A DNA stretch of 64,000 nt from Nocardia altamirensis NBRC 108246. GTDB taxonomy: Bacteria; Actinomycetota; Actinomycetes; Mycobacteriales; Mycobacteriaceae. The DNA is taken from contig NZ_BDAY01000053.1 of the NCBI RefSeq assembly GCF_001612685.1, forward strand, positions 1 through 64,000, given 5' to 3'. Position 1 is the stretch's first letter. Every line of letters begins with the position of its first letter. The notes beneath the pieces were generated by a model. The model ran no database searches. It worked only from the letters and a program-made list of their open reading frames with translations, and was not told the origin of the DNA. Positions 18,619 to 27,825 of this stretch are shown one piece after another. The translations under genes and the position numbers were made by a program.

Positions 18619-18692
18619 CGTGCCATTGTGCTCTGCCCGCTTTGCGCCTATTTTTCGGCTATAGCGCAGTGATCTGAACCACACGCCATTAA

Positions 18693-18708
18693 CAAGCACG
18701 CGTGCTTG
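18693..18708. promoter_or_regulatory. 16-bp perfect palindrome, likely TetR operator
   Basis: caagcacgcgtgcttg is a perfect palindrome 65 bp before the first gene of the acyl-CoA operon, whose last gene is a TetR regulator. CAAG/CTTG half-sites are common in TetR-type lipid regulators. That the operon's own TetR binds here is an inference. Confidence 0.65.
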
Positions 18709-18772
18709 CTTTTTTCGGAATACGGTGTGATGCTGAGTTCGCCAGGCCATCGCACAGGAGGCTTACCCACTG

Positions 18773-20488
18773 ATGAGTACGCTGTCCGCCGACCCGGAAG
18801 TGCTGCGCGTCGGCAACTGTTCCGGGTTCTACGGCGACCGATTCGGGGCGATGCGCGAGATGCTCGAAGGCGGGCACCTCGACGTGCTCACCGGCGACTA
18901 TCTCGCCGAGCTCACCATGCTGATCCTCGGCCGCGACCGGATGAAGGATCCGAGCCTCGGTTACGCCAAGACCTTCGTCAAACAAATCGAGGACTGCCTC
19001 GGTCTCGCGCTGGAGCGCAACGTCCAGATCGTCACGAACGCGGGCGGGCTCAATCCCGCCGGGCTCGCGGAGAAGCTGCGCAAGGTGGCCGCCGATCTCG
19101 GCCTCGACGCAAAGATCGGGCACGTCGAGGGCGACGATTTGGTCGCTCGCGCAGGCGAACTCGGCCTCGGTGCGCCCCTCACCGCCAACGCCTACCTCGG
19201 CGCGTGGGGCATCGTCGAATGCCTCAACGCGGGCGCCGACATCGTTGTCACCGGCCGGGTCACCGACGCCTCGGTGATCGTCGGCCCTGCGGCGGCTCAC
19301 TTCGGTTGGGGCCGTACCGATTACGACGCCCTCGCGGGCGCGGTGGTGGCCGGGCACGTCATCGAGTGCAGCACGCAGGCCACCGGCGGCAACTTCGCGT
19401 TCTTCACCGAGCTCGCCGATCTGGGCAGGCCTGGCTTTCCGATCGCCGAAATCCGCAGGGACGGAAGCAGCGTCATCACCAAGCACGACGGCACCGGCGG
19501 CGCGGTCACGGTGGACACCGTCGAAGCCCAGCTCATGTACGAGATCCAGGGCGCGCGCTATGCCGGACCGGACGTCACCGCGCGCCTCGACTCGATCCGG
19601 CTCGCGTCGGATGGTCCCGATCGAGTGCTGATCAGCGGCGTCGTCGGTGAGGCGCCGCCCGCGCAGCTGAAGGTTTCGCTGAATACGCTCGGCGGCTTCC
19701 GCAACGAGATGGAATTCATCCTCACCGGGCTCGATATCGAAGCGAAAGCCGCACTGGCGCAACGGCAGCTGGAGTCCTGGCTGCCGACCAAGCCCGCGGA
19801 GCTCGACTGGACGCTCGCGCGGCTCGACCGCCAGGATGCCGACACCGAGGAACAGGCCAGCGCCCTCTTGCGCTGCGTGGTCCGGGATCCGGATCCGAAC
19901 AAGGTCGGACGCGCCTTCTCCAACGTCGCGGTCGAACTGGCACTGGCCAGTTACCCGGGCTGCAGCTTCACCACGTTGCCCGGCAACGGTGGACCCTACG
20001 GCGTCTACACCCCCGGCTATGTCGAGGCGACCGAGGTGCCGCACGTCGCGGTGCTGCCGGACGGTTCGCGCGTCGATGTCGCGCCGTCCACGGACACGCT
20101 GACACTGGTCGAGGTCGCCGAGCCTGCGCTGCCTGAACCGTTGTCCGCCGGGGAAACTCGGCGTGCACCGCTCGGCGCGGTCGCCCTCGCCCGCAGCGGC
20201 GACAAGGGCGGCAATGCCAACGTCGGGGTGTGGGTCCGCACCGACGCGCAGTGGCGGTGGCTGGTGCACACGTTGACCGTCGCACGGGTCAAGGAGTTGT
20301 TGCCCGAGGCCGCTCCGCTGACGGTGACCAGGCATGTGCTGCCCAATCTGCGTGCCGTGAACTTCATCATCGAAGGCCTACTCGGACAAGGCGTCGCCTA
20401 TCAGGCGCGCTTCGATCCGCAGGCCAAGGGGCTCGGCGAATGGCTGCGGTCTCGTCATCTCGACATTCCATTGGAGTTGTTGCCATGA
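18773..20488 (+). CDS. AtuA-like protein (DUF1446) of acyl-CoA catabolism
   Basis: 571 aa. The N-terminal 450 residues are the acyclic-terpene-utilisation AtuA domain (RVGNCSGFYGDR start, TNAGGLNP block). The C-terminal 100 residues form the companion domain with ARSGDKGGNANVG. The biochemical role of AtuA is not established. In Pseudomonas it starts the citronellol/geraniol pathway operon. First gene of a seven-gene operon; the stop overlaps the next ATG (ATGA). M. tuberculosis Rv0976c and its neighbours are the nearest known equivalent. Confidence 0.88.
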   Translation: MSTLSADPEVLRVGNCSGFYGDRFGAMREMLEGGHLDVLTGDYLAELTMLILGRDRMKDPSLGYAKTFVKQIEDCLGLALERNVQIVTNAGGLNPAGLAEKLRKVAADLGLDAKIGHVEGDDLVARAGELGLGAPLTANAYLGAWGIVECLNAGADIVVTGRVTDASVIVGPAAAHFGWGRTDYDALAGAVVAGHVIECSTQATGGNFAFFTELADLGRPGFPIAEIRRDGSSVITKHDGTGGAVTVDTVEAQLMYEIQGARYAGPDVTARLDSIRLASDGPDRVLISGVVGEAPPAQLKVSLNTLGGFRNEMEFILTGLDIEAKAALAQRQLESWLPTKPAELDWTLARLDRQDADTEEQASALLRCVVRDPDPNKVGRAFSNVAVELALASYPGCSFTTLPGNGGPYGVYTPGYVEATEVPHVAVLPDGSRVDVAPSTDTLTLVEVAEPALPEPLSAGETRRAPLGAVALARSGDKGGNANVGVWVRTDAQWRWLVHTLTVARVKELLPEAAPLTVTRHVLPNLRAVNFIIEGLLGQGVAYQARFDPQAKGLGEWLRSRHLDIPLELLP

Positions 20489-21642
20489 ACCACGTGAGTC
20501 CGTGGAACACCCCCGAGCGGCGCGAATTGCGTGCCACGGTACGGGGTTTCGCAGAGCGTGACGTGCTGCCCTACCTGGATGCGTGGGAGCGCGACGGCGA
20601 GATCCCGCGTGAACTGCACAAGAAGGCGGGCGCGCTCGGCCTGCTCGGCATCCAATTCCCGGAATCCGCAGGTGGTTCCGGCGGTGACGGCATCGACGCG
20701 ATGATCGTCTGCGAAGAGATGCACCAGGCCGGGTGCTCCGGCGGCCTGTTCGCGTCGCTGTTCACCTGCGGTATCGCGGTGCCGCACATGATCGCCTCCG
20801 GCAACGCCGACCACATCGAACGCTGGGTGCGCCCGACCCTGGCCGGGGAGAAGATCGGCTCGCTGGCCATCACCGAACCCGGCGGCGGTTCCGACGTCGG
20901 CCACCTCACCACCACCGCGCGCCGCGACGGCGACCACTACCTCGTCAACGGCGCCAAGACCTTCATCACCTCCGCCTGCCGCGCCGACTACGTGGTCACC
21001 GCGGTGCGCACGGGCGGGCCTGGCTCCAGCGGGATTTCGCTGCTCGTGGTGGAGAAGGGCACGCCGGGCTTCACGGTCAGCCGCAAGCTCGACAAGATGG
21101 GCTGGCTGGCCTCCGACACCGCGGAACTGTCGTACGTGGATGTGCGGGTGCCCGCGGCGAACCTGGTCGGCCCGGAGAATTCCGGCTTCTTCCAGATCGC
21201 GGGCGCCTTCGTCAGCGAGCGCGTCGGCCTTGCCGTGCAGGCGTATTCGAGCGCGCAGCGCTGCCTCGACCTCACCCTGGACTGGGTGCGCAGCCGGGAA
21301 ACCTTCGGCCGCCCGCTGATCAGCAGGCAGGCCGTGCAGAACACGGTCACCGAGATGGCGCGGCGCATCGACGTGGCCCGCGTCTACACCCGGGATGTGG
21401 CCCAGCGCAGCGCGAACGGCGAGACCGACCTGATCGCCGAGGTCTGCTTCGCCAAGAACACCGCGGTCGAAGCGGGCGAGTGGGTCGCCAATCAGGCGGT
21501 CCAGCTGTTCGGTGGGCTCGGCTACATGCGTGAGTCCGAGGTGGAACGCCAGTACCGCGACATGCGCATCCTCGGCATCGGTGGCGGCACCACCGAGATC
21601 CTGACCGGCCTAGCCGCAAAGCGATTGGGGTACCAGTCTTGA
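20485..21642 (+). CDS. Acyl-CoA dehydrogenase (FadE13-like)
   Basis: 385 aa, full-length FAD-dependent acyl-CoA dehydrogenase. Signatures: ITEPGGGSDVG in the flavin-binding middle domain and GGLGYMRES near the C-terminus. The usual Glu of the YEGT motif is Gly here (LGIGGGTTEI), as in isovaleryl-CoA dehydrogenase. A Glu in SERVGLAVQ, in the helix-G position, is the probable catalytic base, which suits branched substrates. Overlaps both neighbours by 4 bases. Counterpart of M. tuberculosis fadE13. Confidence 0.92.
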   Translation: MNHVSPWNTPERRELRATVRGFAERDVLPYLDAWERDGEIPRELHKKAGALGLLGIQFPESAGGSGGDGIDAMIVCEEMHQAGCSGGLFASLFTCGIAVPHMIASGNADHIERWVRPTLAGEKIGSLAITEPGGGSDVGHLTTTARRDGDHYLVNGAKTFITSACRADYVVTAVRTGGPGSSGISLLVVEKGTPGFTVSRKLDKMGWLASDTAELSYVDVRVPAANLVGPENSGFFQIAGAFVSERVGLAVQAYSSAQRCLDLTLDWVRSRETFGRPLISRQAVQNTVTEMARRIDVARVYTRDVAQRSANGETDLIAEVCFAKNTAVEAGEWVANQAVQLFGGLGYMRESEVERQYRDMRILGIGGGTTEILTGLAAKRLGYQS

Positions 21643-23237
21643 CGACACTACGGAGCACCCTCGATACCGCGGCGCCGGAGTACGCCGCCGCGGCGGAAGC
21701 CATGACAGCCAAGCTGACCGAGGTGGAGGGCGAATTCGCCAAGGCCATCGAGGGTGGCGGGCCGGAGAAGCTGGCTCGGCACCGCAAGCGCGGCAAGCTG
21801 ACCGCGCGCGAGCGCGTCGAGTTGCTCATCGACGAGGACTCGCCGTTCCTCGAGCTCTGCCCGCTGGCGGGCTGGGGCAGCGAATTCCACGTCGGCGCAA
21901 GCACTATCGCAGGCATCGGGATCGTCGAGGGTGTCGAGTGCATGATCGTCGCGCCCGATCCGACCGTGCGCGGCGGCACCTCGAACCCGTGGACGCTGCG
22001 AAAGACGTTGCGCATCAACGACATCGTCCGAGAGAACCGGCTGCCGGTGATCTCACTCGTCGAATCCGGCGGCGCGGATCTGCCGACGCAGAAGGAAGTC
22101 TTCGTCCCCGGCGGCCGGATGTTCCGCGATCTCACTCAGGCCTCGGCCGCGGGCATTCCGACCATCGCGCTCGTCTTCGGCAACTCGACCGCGGGCGGCG
22201 CGTACATCCCGGGCATGTCCGACCACGTGGTGATGATCAAGGAACGCTCCAAGGTATTCCTCGGCGGCCCACCGCTGGTCAAGATGGCCACCGGTGAGGA
22301 GTCCGACGACGAATCGCTCGGCGGCGCCGACATGCACGCCCGGGTCTCGGGTCTGGCGGACTACTACGCGGTCGACGAGCAGGACGCGATCCGCCTCGGC
22401 CGCGCCATCGTCAAGCGGCTCAACTGGCGCAAGCAGGGGCCCGCGCCCCGCGCCGAGGTCATCGAGCCGCGGTACGACCCGGAGGACCTGCTCGGCATCG
22501 TCCCCTCCGATCTCAAGATCCCGTTCGATCCGCGCGAGGTGATCGCGCGCATCGTCGACGGCTCCGATTTCGACGAGTTCAAGCCGCTCTACGGCAGCAG
22601 CCTGGTCACCGGATGGGCTGAACTGCACGGGTATCCGATCGGCATCCTTGCCAACGCCCGCGGCGTGCTTTTCTCCGAGGAGTCGCAGAAGGCGACCCAG
22701 TTCATCCAGCTGGCCAACAAGTCGAATACGCCACTGTTGTTCCTGCACAACACCACCGGCTACATGGTCGGCAAGGAGTACGAGCAGAAGGGCATCATCA
22801 AGCACGGCGCGATGATGATCAACGCAGTCTCCAATTCGAAGGTGCCGCACATCTCGGTGCTGATGGGCGCCTCCTACGGCGCAGGGCACTACGGCATGTG
22901 CGGGCGCGCCTACGATCCGCGCTTCGTCTTCGCCTGGCCGAGTGCGAAATCCGCCGTCATGGGCGGCGCGCAACTGGCCGGCGTCATCTCGATCGTCGGC
23001 AGGGCCGCGGCCGAGGCCAAGGGGCAGCCGTTCAACGAGGAGGCCGACGCCGGGATGCGCGCCATGATCGAGGCGCAGATCGAGGCGGAGTCGCTGGCCA
23101 TGTTCATGTCGGGGCGGCTGTACGACGACGGTGTCATCGATCCCCGCGATACCCGCACGGTGTTGGGAATGTCCTTGTCGGCCATTCACAATGCCCCGAT
23201 CAAAGGCGCCGATGGCTTCGGCGTCTTCCGAATGTGA
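21639..23237 (+). CDS. accD2: Acyl-CoA carboxylase beta subunit (carboxyltransferase)
   Basis: 532 aa. Transfers the carboxyl group from biotin to an acyl-CoA. TTG start within a TTGA overlap with the preceding gene. Two crotonase-like carboxyltransferase halves are visible: NSTAGGAYIPGMSDH in the first; NTTGYMVGKEYE and ASYGAGHYGMCGRAYDPRF in the second. These blocks resemble methylcrotonyl-CoA and geranyl-CoA carboxylase beta chains more than propionyl-CoA carboxylase. The alpha subunit follows 9 bp downstream. Substrate not proven; symbol by analogy to M. tuberculosis Rv0974c. Confidence 0.9.
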   Translation: MTTLRSTLDTAAPEYAAAAEAMTAKLTEVEGEFAKAIEGGGPEKLARHRKRGKLTARERVELLIDEDSPFLELCPLAGWGSEFHVGASTIAGIGIVEGVECMIVAPDPTVRGGTSNPWTLRKTLRINDIVRENRLPVISLVESGGADLPTQKEVFVPGGRMFRDLTQASAAGIPTIALVFGNSTAGGAYIPGMSDHVVMIKERSKVFLGGPPLVKMATGEESDDESLGGADMHARVSGLADYYAVDEQDAIRLGRAIVKRLNWRKQGPAPRAEVIEPRYDPEDLLGIVPSDLKIPFDPREVIARIVDGSDFDEFKPLYGSSLVTGWAELHGYPIGILANARGVLFSEESQKATQFIQLANKSNTPLLFLHNTTGYMVGKEYEQKGIIKHGAMMINAVSNSKVPHISVLMGASYGAGHYGMCGRAYDPRFVFAWPSAKSAVMGGAQLAGVISIVGRAAAEAKGQPFNEEADAGMRAMIEAQIEAESLAMFMSGRLYDDGVIDPRDTRTVLGMSLSAIHNAPIKGADGFGVFRM

Positions 23238-23246
23238 GGGCGGGAC

Positions 23247-25253
23247 ATGCCGATTTCGAGTGTTCTGGTCGCCAACCGTGGCGAGATCGCGCGTCGAGTC
23301 TTCGCTACCTGCCGTCGGATGGGTCTCGGCACTGTCGCGGTCTACTCCGACGCTGATGCCGCCGCGCCGCATGTGGCCGAGGCCGACGCTGCCGTCCGGC
23401 TGCCGGGCAATACGCCAGCGGAGACGTACCTGCGTGGCGAACTCGTCATCGAGGCCGCACTGGCCACCGGTGCCGACGCGATCCACCCTGGCTACGGATT
23501 CCTTTCCGAGAACGCCGATTTCGCCCGCGCGGTGCTCGCGGCCGGGCTGGTGTGGATCGGCCCGCCGATCGAGGCCATCGAACAGATGGGCTCGAAGGTC
23601 GCCTCGAAGAAGATGATGGATGCCGCCGGTGTCCCCGTCCTCGCGGAGCTCGATCCGGACGAGGTCACCGAAGCACAGCTGCCCGTGCTGATCAAGGCAT
23701 CCGCCGGTGGTGGCGGACGCGGCATGCGGGTGGTGCGCAGCCTCGGCGAGCTCGACGCGCAGATCGAAGGCGCACGGCGCGAAGCGGAATCCGCGTTCGG
23801 CGATCCGACGGTGTTCTGCGAGCGTTACCTCGAGACCGGCCGCCACATCGAGGTTCAGGTGATGGCCGATGCGCACGGCACGGTCTGGGCCGTCGGCGAG
23901 CGCGAGTGTTCCATCCAGCGTCGCCACCAGAAGGTGGTCGAGGAGGCGCCGTCACCGCTGGTCGAACGCACCGACGGCATGCGCGAGCGGCTGTTCGAGG
24001 CGGCCAGGCTTGCCGCGGGCGCGATCGGCTATACCGGCGCGGGCACGGTGGAGTTCCTCGCCGATGAGCGCGGCGACTTCTTCTTCCTGGAGATGAACAC
24101 CCGGCTCCAGGTGGAACACCCGGTGACCGAGTGCACCACCGGGCTCGATCTGGTTGCCCTGCAACTCGATGTCGCCGCCGGCGGCGCGTTGGCCGCCGAA
24201 CCGCCTGCGCTGCACGGGCATTCGATCGAGGTCCGGCTCTACGCGGAAGATCCGGCGCACGACTGGCAGCCGCAGAGCGGCACCGTCCACCGCCTGTACA
24301 TCCCCTCGGTGCTCGCCGAATTCGATCTGCTCGACCGGCCGGGAGTCCGGCTGGACACCGGTGTGGTGGACGGCTCGGTGGTCGGCGTGCACTACGACCC
24401 GATGCTGGCCAAGGTCATCTCGTACGCCGAAACCAGGGACGCGGCAGCGCGACTGCTCGCCACCGCGCTGCATCGCGCCGAGATCCACGGCCTGGTGACC
24501 AACCGCGACCTGTTGGTCCGGGTGCTGCGCCACCCGGCGTTCCTGGCGGGCGACACCGACACCGCCTTCTTCGACACCCACGGATTGGCCACCCTCGCCG
24601 CGCCTTTGGCGTCCGAGTCCGACGAGGCGCTGTCCATCGTGGCCGCAGCACTGGCCGACGCCGCGGCGAACCGCAGCACGGCCAGGGTCGGCGGCGGATT
24701 GCCGAGCGGCTGGCGCAACCTGCCCTCACAGTCGACGCACAAGCTGTTCGAGAGCCGCACCAGCGGGACCCATGATGTCGGCTACCGCTTCACCCGCGGT
24801 GTCCTCTCGGTGGACGGGCACGAGGGTCTCGAACTCGTCGAAGCGACGCAGCATCGGGTCACCCTCGCCGTCCCCGGCGAACGCGGCTCGGTCCGAAGGC
24901 ATTTCGCCGTCGCCCGCTACGACGACCTGATCTGTGTCGACTCGCCGCTCGGCCCGGTCAGCGTGCGCAAGCTGCCGCGCTTCAGCGATCCCGCCGACCA
25001 GGTGGCCACCGGTTCACTGCTTGCGCCCATGCCCGGCAGCGTGATTCGGCTCGGGGCCGAGGTCGGCAGTAGCGTCGCCCAGGGCCAACCCATCCTGTGG
25101 TTGGAGGCGATGAAGATGGAGCACACCATCGCCGCGCCCGCAGACGGTGTGCTCAGTGCCGTCAACGTCACCGTCGGCCAGCAGGTCGAGGTCGGTGCCG
25201 TCCTAGCTGTCGTCGAGCCCGTAGCGGCCACGGAAACCCAGGAGAACAAATGA
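23247..25253 (+). CDS. accA2: Acyl-CoA carboxylase alpha subunit (biotin carboxylase/BCCP)
   Basis: 668 aa. Carboxylates its own biotin with ATP and bicarbonate. Order: biotin carboxylase domain (residues 1-450, with ATP-grasp glycine loop SAGGGGRGMR and FLEMNTRLQVEHPVTE), a linker domain, and a C-terminal biotinyl domain with EAMKMEH at 620-626, K623 being the biotinylated lysine. Forms the holoenzyme with the beta subunit upstream. Overlaps the next gene by 4 bases. Equivalent to M. tuberculosis Rv0973c. Confidence 0.94.
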   Translation: MPISSVLVANRGEIARRVFATCRRMGLGTVAVYSDADAAAPHVAEADAAVRLPGNTPAETYLRGELVIEAALATGADAIHPGYGFLSENADFARAVLAAGLVWIGPPIEAIEQMGSKVASKKMMDAAGVPVLAELDPDEVTEAQLPVLIKASAGGGGRGMRVVRSLGELDAQIEGARREAESAFGDPTVFCERYLETGRHIEVQVMADAHGTVWAVGERECSIQRRHQKVVEEAPSPLVERTDGMRERLFEAARLAAGAIGYTGAGTVEFLADERGDFFFLEMNTRLQVEHPVTECTTGLDLVALQLDVAAGGALAAEPPALHGHSIEVRLYAEDPAHDWQPQSGTVHRLYIPSVLAEFDLLDRPGVRLDTGVVDGSVVGVHYDPMLAKVISYAETRDAAARLLATALHRAEIHGLVTNRDLLVRVLRHPAFLAGDTDTAFFDTHGLATLAAPLASESDEALSIVAAALADAAANRSTARVGGGLPSGWRNLPSQSTHKLFESRTSGTHDVGYRFTRGVLSVDGHEGLELVEATQHRVTLAVPGERGSVRRHFAVARYDDLICVDSPLGPVSVRKLPRFSDPADQVATGSLLAPMPGSVIRLGAEVGSSVAQGQPILWLEAMKMEHTIAAPADGVLSAVNVTVGQQVEVGAVLAVVEPVAATETQENK

Positions 25254-26410
25254 GTTTCATCGAAACCGAAGAGCAGCAGGCGCTACGGGCCGCGGTCGCC
25301 GCGCTCGCCGCGAAGTACAACTACCGCGACTATGTGCTGCCCAAGGCCCGCGCCAACGAGCCGCTCACCGAATTGTGGGACGAGGCAGGCAAACTCGGCT
25401 TCCTCGGGGTGAACCTGCCCGAGGAGTACGGTGGCGGCGGGGCAGGTCTGTACGAGCTGGCGCTGGTGATGGAGGAGCTCTCCGCCCAGGGCGCAGGGCT
25501 GTTGCTCATGGTCGTCTCCCCGGCCATCTGCGGCACCATCCTCACCAAGTACGGCACCGATGAGCAGAAGCAGCAGTGGCTGCCCAAGCTCGGCGACGGC
25601 AGCGGGAAGATGGTCTTCGGCATCACCGAGCCGGACGCGGGCTCCAACTCGCACCAGATCACCACCACCTCGCGCAGGGACGGCGAGGACTGGATCCTCA
25701 ACGGCCGCAAGATCTTCATCTCCGGCGTCGACCAGGCCGAGGCCGTGCTGATCGTGTCGCGCACCGAGGACCACAAGACCGGCAAGCTCAAGCCCGCCCT
25801 GTTCATCGTGCCGACCGATGCCGAAGGCTTCCACAAGACACCACAGGAAATGGACATCATCGAGCCGGACCATCAGTTCACGCTGTTCCTCGATGACGTA
25901 CGGCTGCCGGCGAACGCGCTGGTCGGCAAGGAGGACGCGGCGCTCATGCAACTGTTCGCCGGCCTCAATCCGGAACGGGTGATGGGTGCGGCGATGGCGA
26001 TCGGTCTCGGCCGCTACGCCATCGATCGCGCAGTGGAGTACGCCAAGGAACGCACCGTGTGGAAGACGCCGATCGGTGCGCACCAAGGCATTTCGCATCC
26101 GCTCGCGCAGGTGAAGATCGAGCTGGAGCTGGCCAAGCTGATGATGCGCAAGGCCGCGACGCTCTACGACAACGGTGACGAGATGGGTGCCGCCGAGGCC
26201 GCCAACATGGCGAAATACGCGGCGGCCGAGGCGAGTATCAAGGCGCTCGACCAGGCGATCCAGACGCACGGCGGCGCTGGCCTGACCAAGGAATACGGCC
26301 TGGCCGCCATGCTCGCCGCGTCGCGTATCGGCCGGATCGCGCCGGTCAGCCGCGAAATGGTGCTGAACTTCGTCGCCCAGTACTCGCTGGGCCTGCCCAA
26401 GTCCTACTGA
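25250..26410 (+). CDS. Acyl-CoA dehydrogenase (FadE12-like)
   Basis: 386 aa; ATG overlaps the accA2 stop and follows AGGAGA with good spacing. Family blocks: FGITEPDAGSNSHQ and a terminal region without the YEGT glutamate. As in the other dehydrogenase of the operon, a helix-G Glu (LNPERVMGA) is the likely base. Two dehydrogenases around one carboxylase suggest successive oxidation of a branched chain. Counterpart of M. tuberculosis fadE12. Confidence 0.92.
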   Translation: MSFIETEEQQALRAAVAALAAKYNYRDYVLPKARANEPLTELWDEAGKLGFLGVNLPEEYGGGGAGLYELALVMEELSAQGAGLLLMVVSPAICGTILTKYGTDEQKQQWLPKLGDGSGKMVFGITEPDAGSNSHQITTTSRRDGEDWILNGRKIFISGVDQAEAVLIVSRTEDHKTGKLKPALFIVPTDAEGFHKTPQEMDIIEPDHQFTLFLDDVRLPANALVGKEDAALMQLFAGLNPERVMGAAMAIGLGRYAIDRAVEYAKERTVWKTPIGAHQGISHPLAQVKIELELAKLMMRKAATLYDNGDEMGAAEAANMAKYAAAEASIKALDQAIQTHGGAGLTKEYGLAAMLAASRIGRIAPVSREMVLNFVAQYSLGLPKSY

Positions 26411-26420
26411 GAGGCCGCCG

Positions 26421-27203
26421 ATGACCGACACGGTGACGGGTCCGTTCGTCCGCTACGAGGTGGCGGACGGTTTCGCGACGCTCACGCTCGATTCACCGCA
26501 CAACCGCAACGCGCTGTCGTCCAAGCTGGTCGCCGAGCTCCTGCAAGGTCTCGACGACGCGGCCGCCGATCCTGCGGTACGGGGAATCGTGCTGGCGCAC
26601 ACCGGGAATACCTTCTGCGCCGGCGCAGACCTCAGTGAGGCGAGCAACGCCGATCCCGCGGTGGCCGCCGACGACCGCACCCGTGTCTTCGTCGGCGTAC
26701 TTCGCCGCCTGCTCGTCTGCCCGAAGCCGGTGATCGCGCAGATCGACGGCAACGTGCGGGCGGGCGGCATGGGCATCGTCGGCGCCTGCGATCTCGCGGT
26801 GGCCGGGCCGACGAGTAGCTTCGCCCTCACCGAGGCGCGGATCGGGTTGGCCCCGTTCATCATTTCGCTGACCCTGTTGCCGCGCCTGACCTCGCGGGCG
26901 GCCAGCAGGTACTTCCTGACCGGCGAGAAGTTCGACGCGGCCGTGGCCGAGCAGATCGGCCTGATCACCACCGGCGCGGCGGATCCGGTGGCCGAGGTGG
27001 CACGGCTGCGCGCCGAGCTGCGCAAGAGCGCCCCGCAGGGCCTGGCCGAGAGCAAGCGGCTGGCGAACGCGGCCATGCTTGCCGAGTTCGAGCGGTCCGC
27101 CGAGGAGCTGGCGCACCGGTCGGCGAGCTTCTTCGGCACCGACGAGGTGCGCGAAGGCATGACGGCCTTCCTGCAACGTCGCCCGCCGAGCTGGGCAGAA
27201 TAA
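26421..27203 (+). CDS. Enoyl-CoA hydratase/isomerase (EchA7-like)
   Basis: 260 aa crotonase-fold protein. Oxyanion-hole blocks are HTGNTFCAGADLSE and GNVRAGGMGIVGACDL. At the second acidic position the segment TEARIGLAPFIIS carries a Glu before Ala-Arg. Expected to hydrate the unsaturated product of the carboxylase (methylglutaconyl- or isohexenylglutaconyl-CoA type), by analogy to LiuC/AtuE. It lies 10 bp after the dehydrogenase gene and 4 bp before the TetR gene. Confidence 0.9.
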   Translation: MTDTVTGPFVRYEVADGFATLTLDSPHNRNALSSKLVAELLQGLDDAAADPAVRGIVLAHTGNTFCAGADLSEASNADPAVAADDRTRVFVGVLRRLLVCPKPVIAQIDGNVRAGGMGIVGACDLAVAGPTSSFALTEARIGLAPFIISLTLLPRLTSRAASRYFLTGEKFDAAVAEQIGLITTGAADPVAEVARLRAELRKSAPQGLAESKRLANAAMLAEFERSAEELAHRSASFFGTDEVREGMTAFLQRRPPSWAE

Positions 27204-27207
27204 CCCC

Positions 27208-27822
27208 ATGGCCACACCCCACGAACCCAAGCAGGACCGCAGCCGAGCCACCAGGCAGCGTCTGCTGGAGGCGACCATCGACTGTCTCGCCGAAACCGGC
27301 TGGGCGGCAGCGACGGTCGCGGTCGTCGCCGAACGGGCCGGGGTGTCGCGTGGCGCGGCGCAGCATCACTTCCCGACCAGGGAGGACCTGATCACCGCCG
27401 CGCTCGAGTACATGTTCGACAGCAGGGACCAGCGGGCCAGGGACGAGGCGATCGCGGTCGCCGCCCTGGCCAGTGGTAGCGCGCGTACCGAGGCCGTGGT
27501 GGCTGGCCTGGTCGAGTCCTACACCAGCCCGCTGTTCAAGGCGGCGCTGCAGGTGTGGACGCACGCGGCCGCCGATCCTGCCCTGCGGGAGCGAATCGTG
27601 CCGCTGGAGGCCAAGTTCGGGCGGATCTCGCATCGGCGCGCGGTAGAGGCGCTCGGTGTCGACGACTCGGATCCGGTCGCCCACCATCTCGTCCAGGCCA
27701 CCTTGGACATGGCGCGTGGGCTCGGCCTTGCCGACGTGCTCACCGACGACTCCACGCGACGCAAGCAGATCGTGCACCAGTGGGCGGCAACACTGCACGC
27801 GGCTCTCAACGCGCCGCGCTGA
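27208..27822 (+). CDS. TetR-family regulator of the acyl-CoA operon
   Basis: 204 aa. N-terminal helix-turn-helix within about residues 10-56 (TRQRLLEATIDCLAETGW through RGAAQHHFPTREDL), then a variable ligand domain. Only 4 bp after the hydratase gene, so it is the last gene of the operon and probably regulates it, most likely through the palindrome at 18693-18708 in response to an acyl-CoA intermediate (inference). Confidence 0.9.
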   Translation: MATPHEPKQDRSRATRQRLLEATIDCLAETGWAAATVAVVAERAGVSRGAAQHHFPTREDLITAALEYMFDSRDQRARDEAIAVAALASGSARTEAVVAGLVESYTSPLFKAALQVWTHAAADPALRERIVPLEAKFGRISHRRAVEALGVDDSDPVAHHLVQATLDMARGLGLADVLTDDSTRRKQIVHQWAATLHAALNAPR

Positions 27823-27825
27823 GGA

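Noticed and set aside
22053..23927. 624-codon minus-strand frame opposite the carboxylase genes
   Set aside because: Shadow of real coding sequence on the plus strand.
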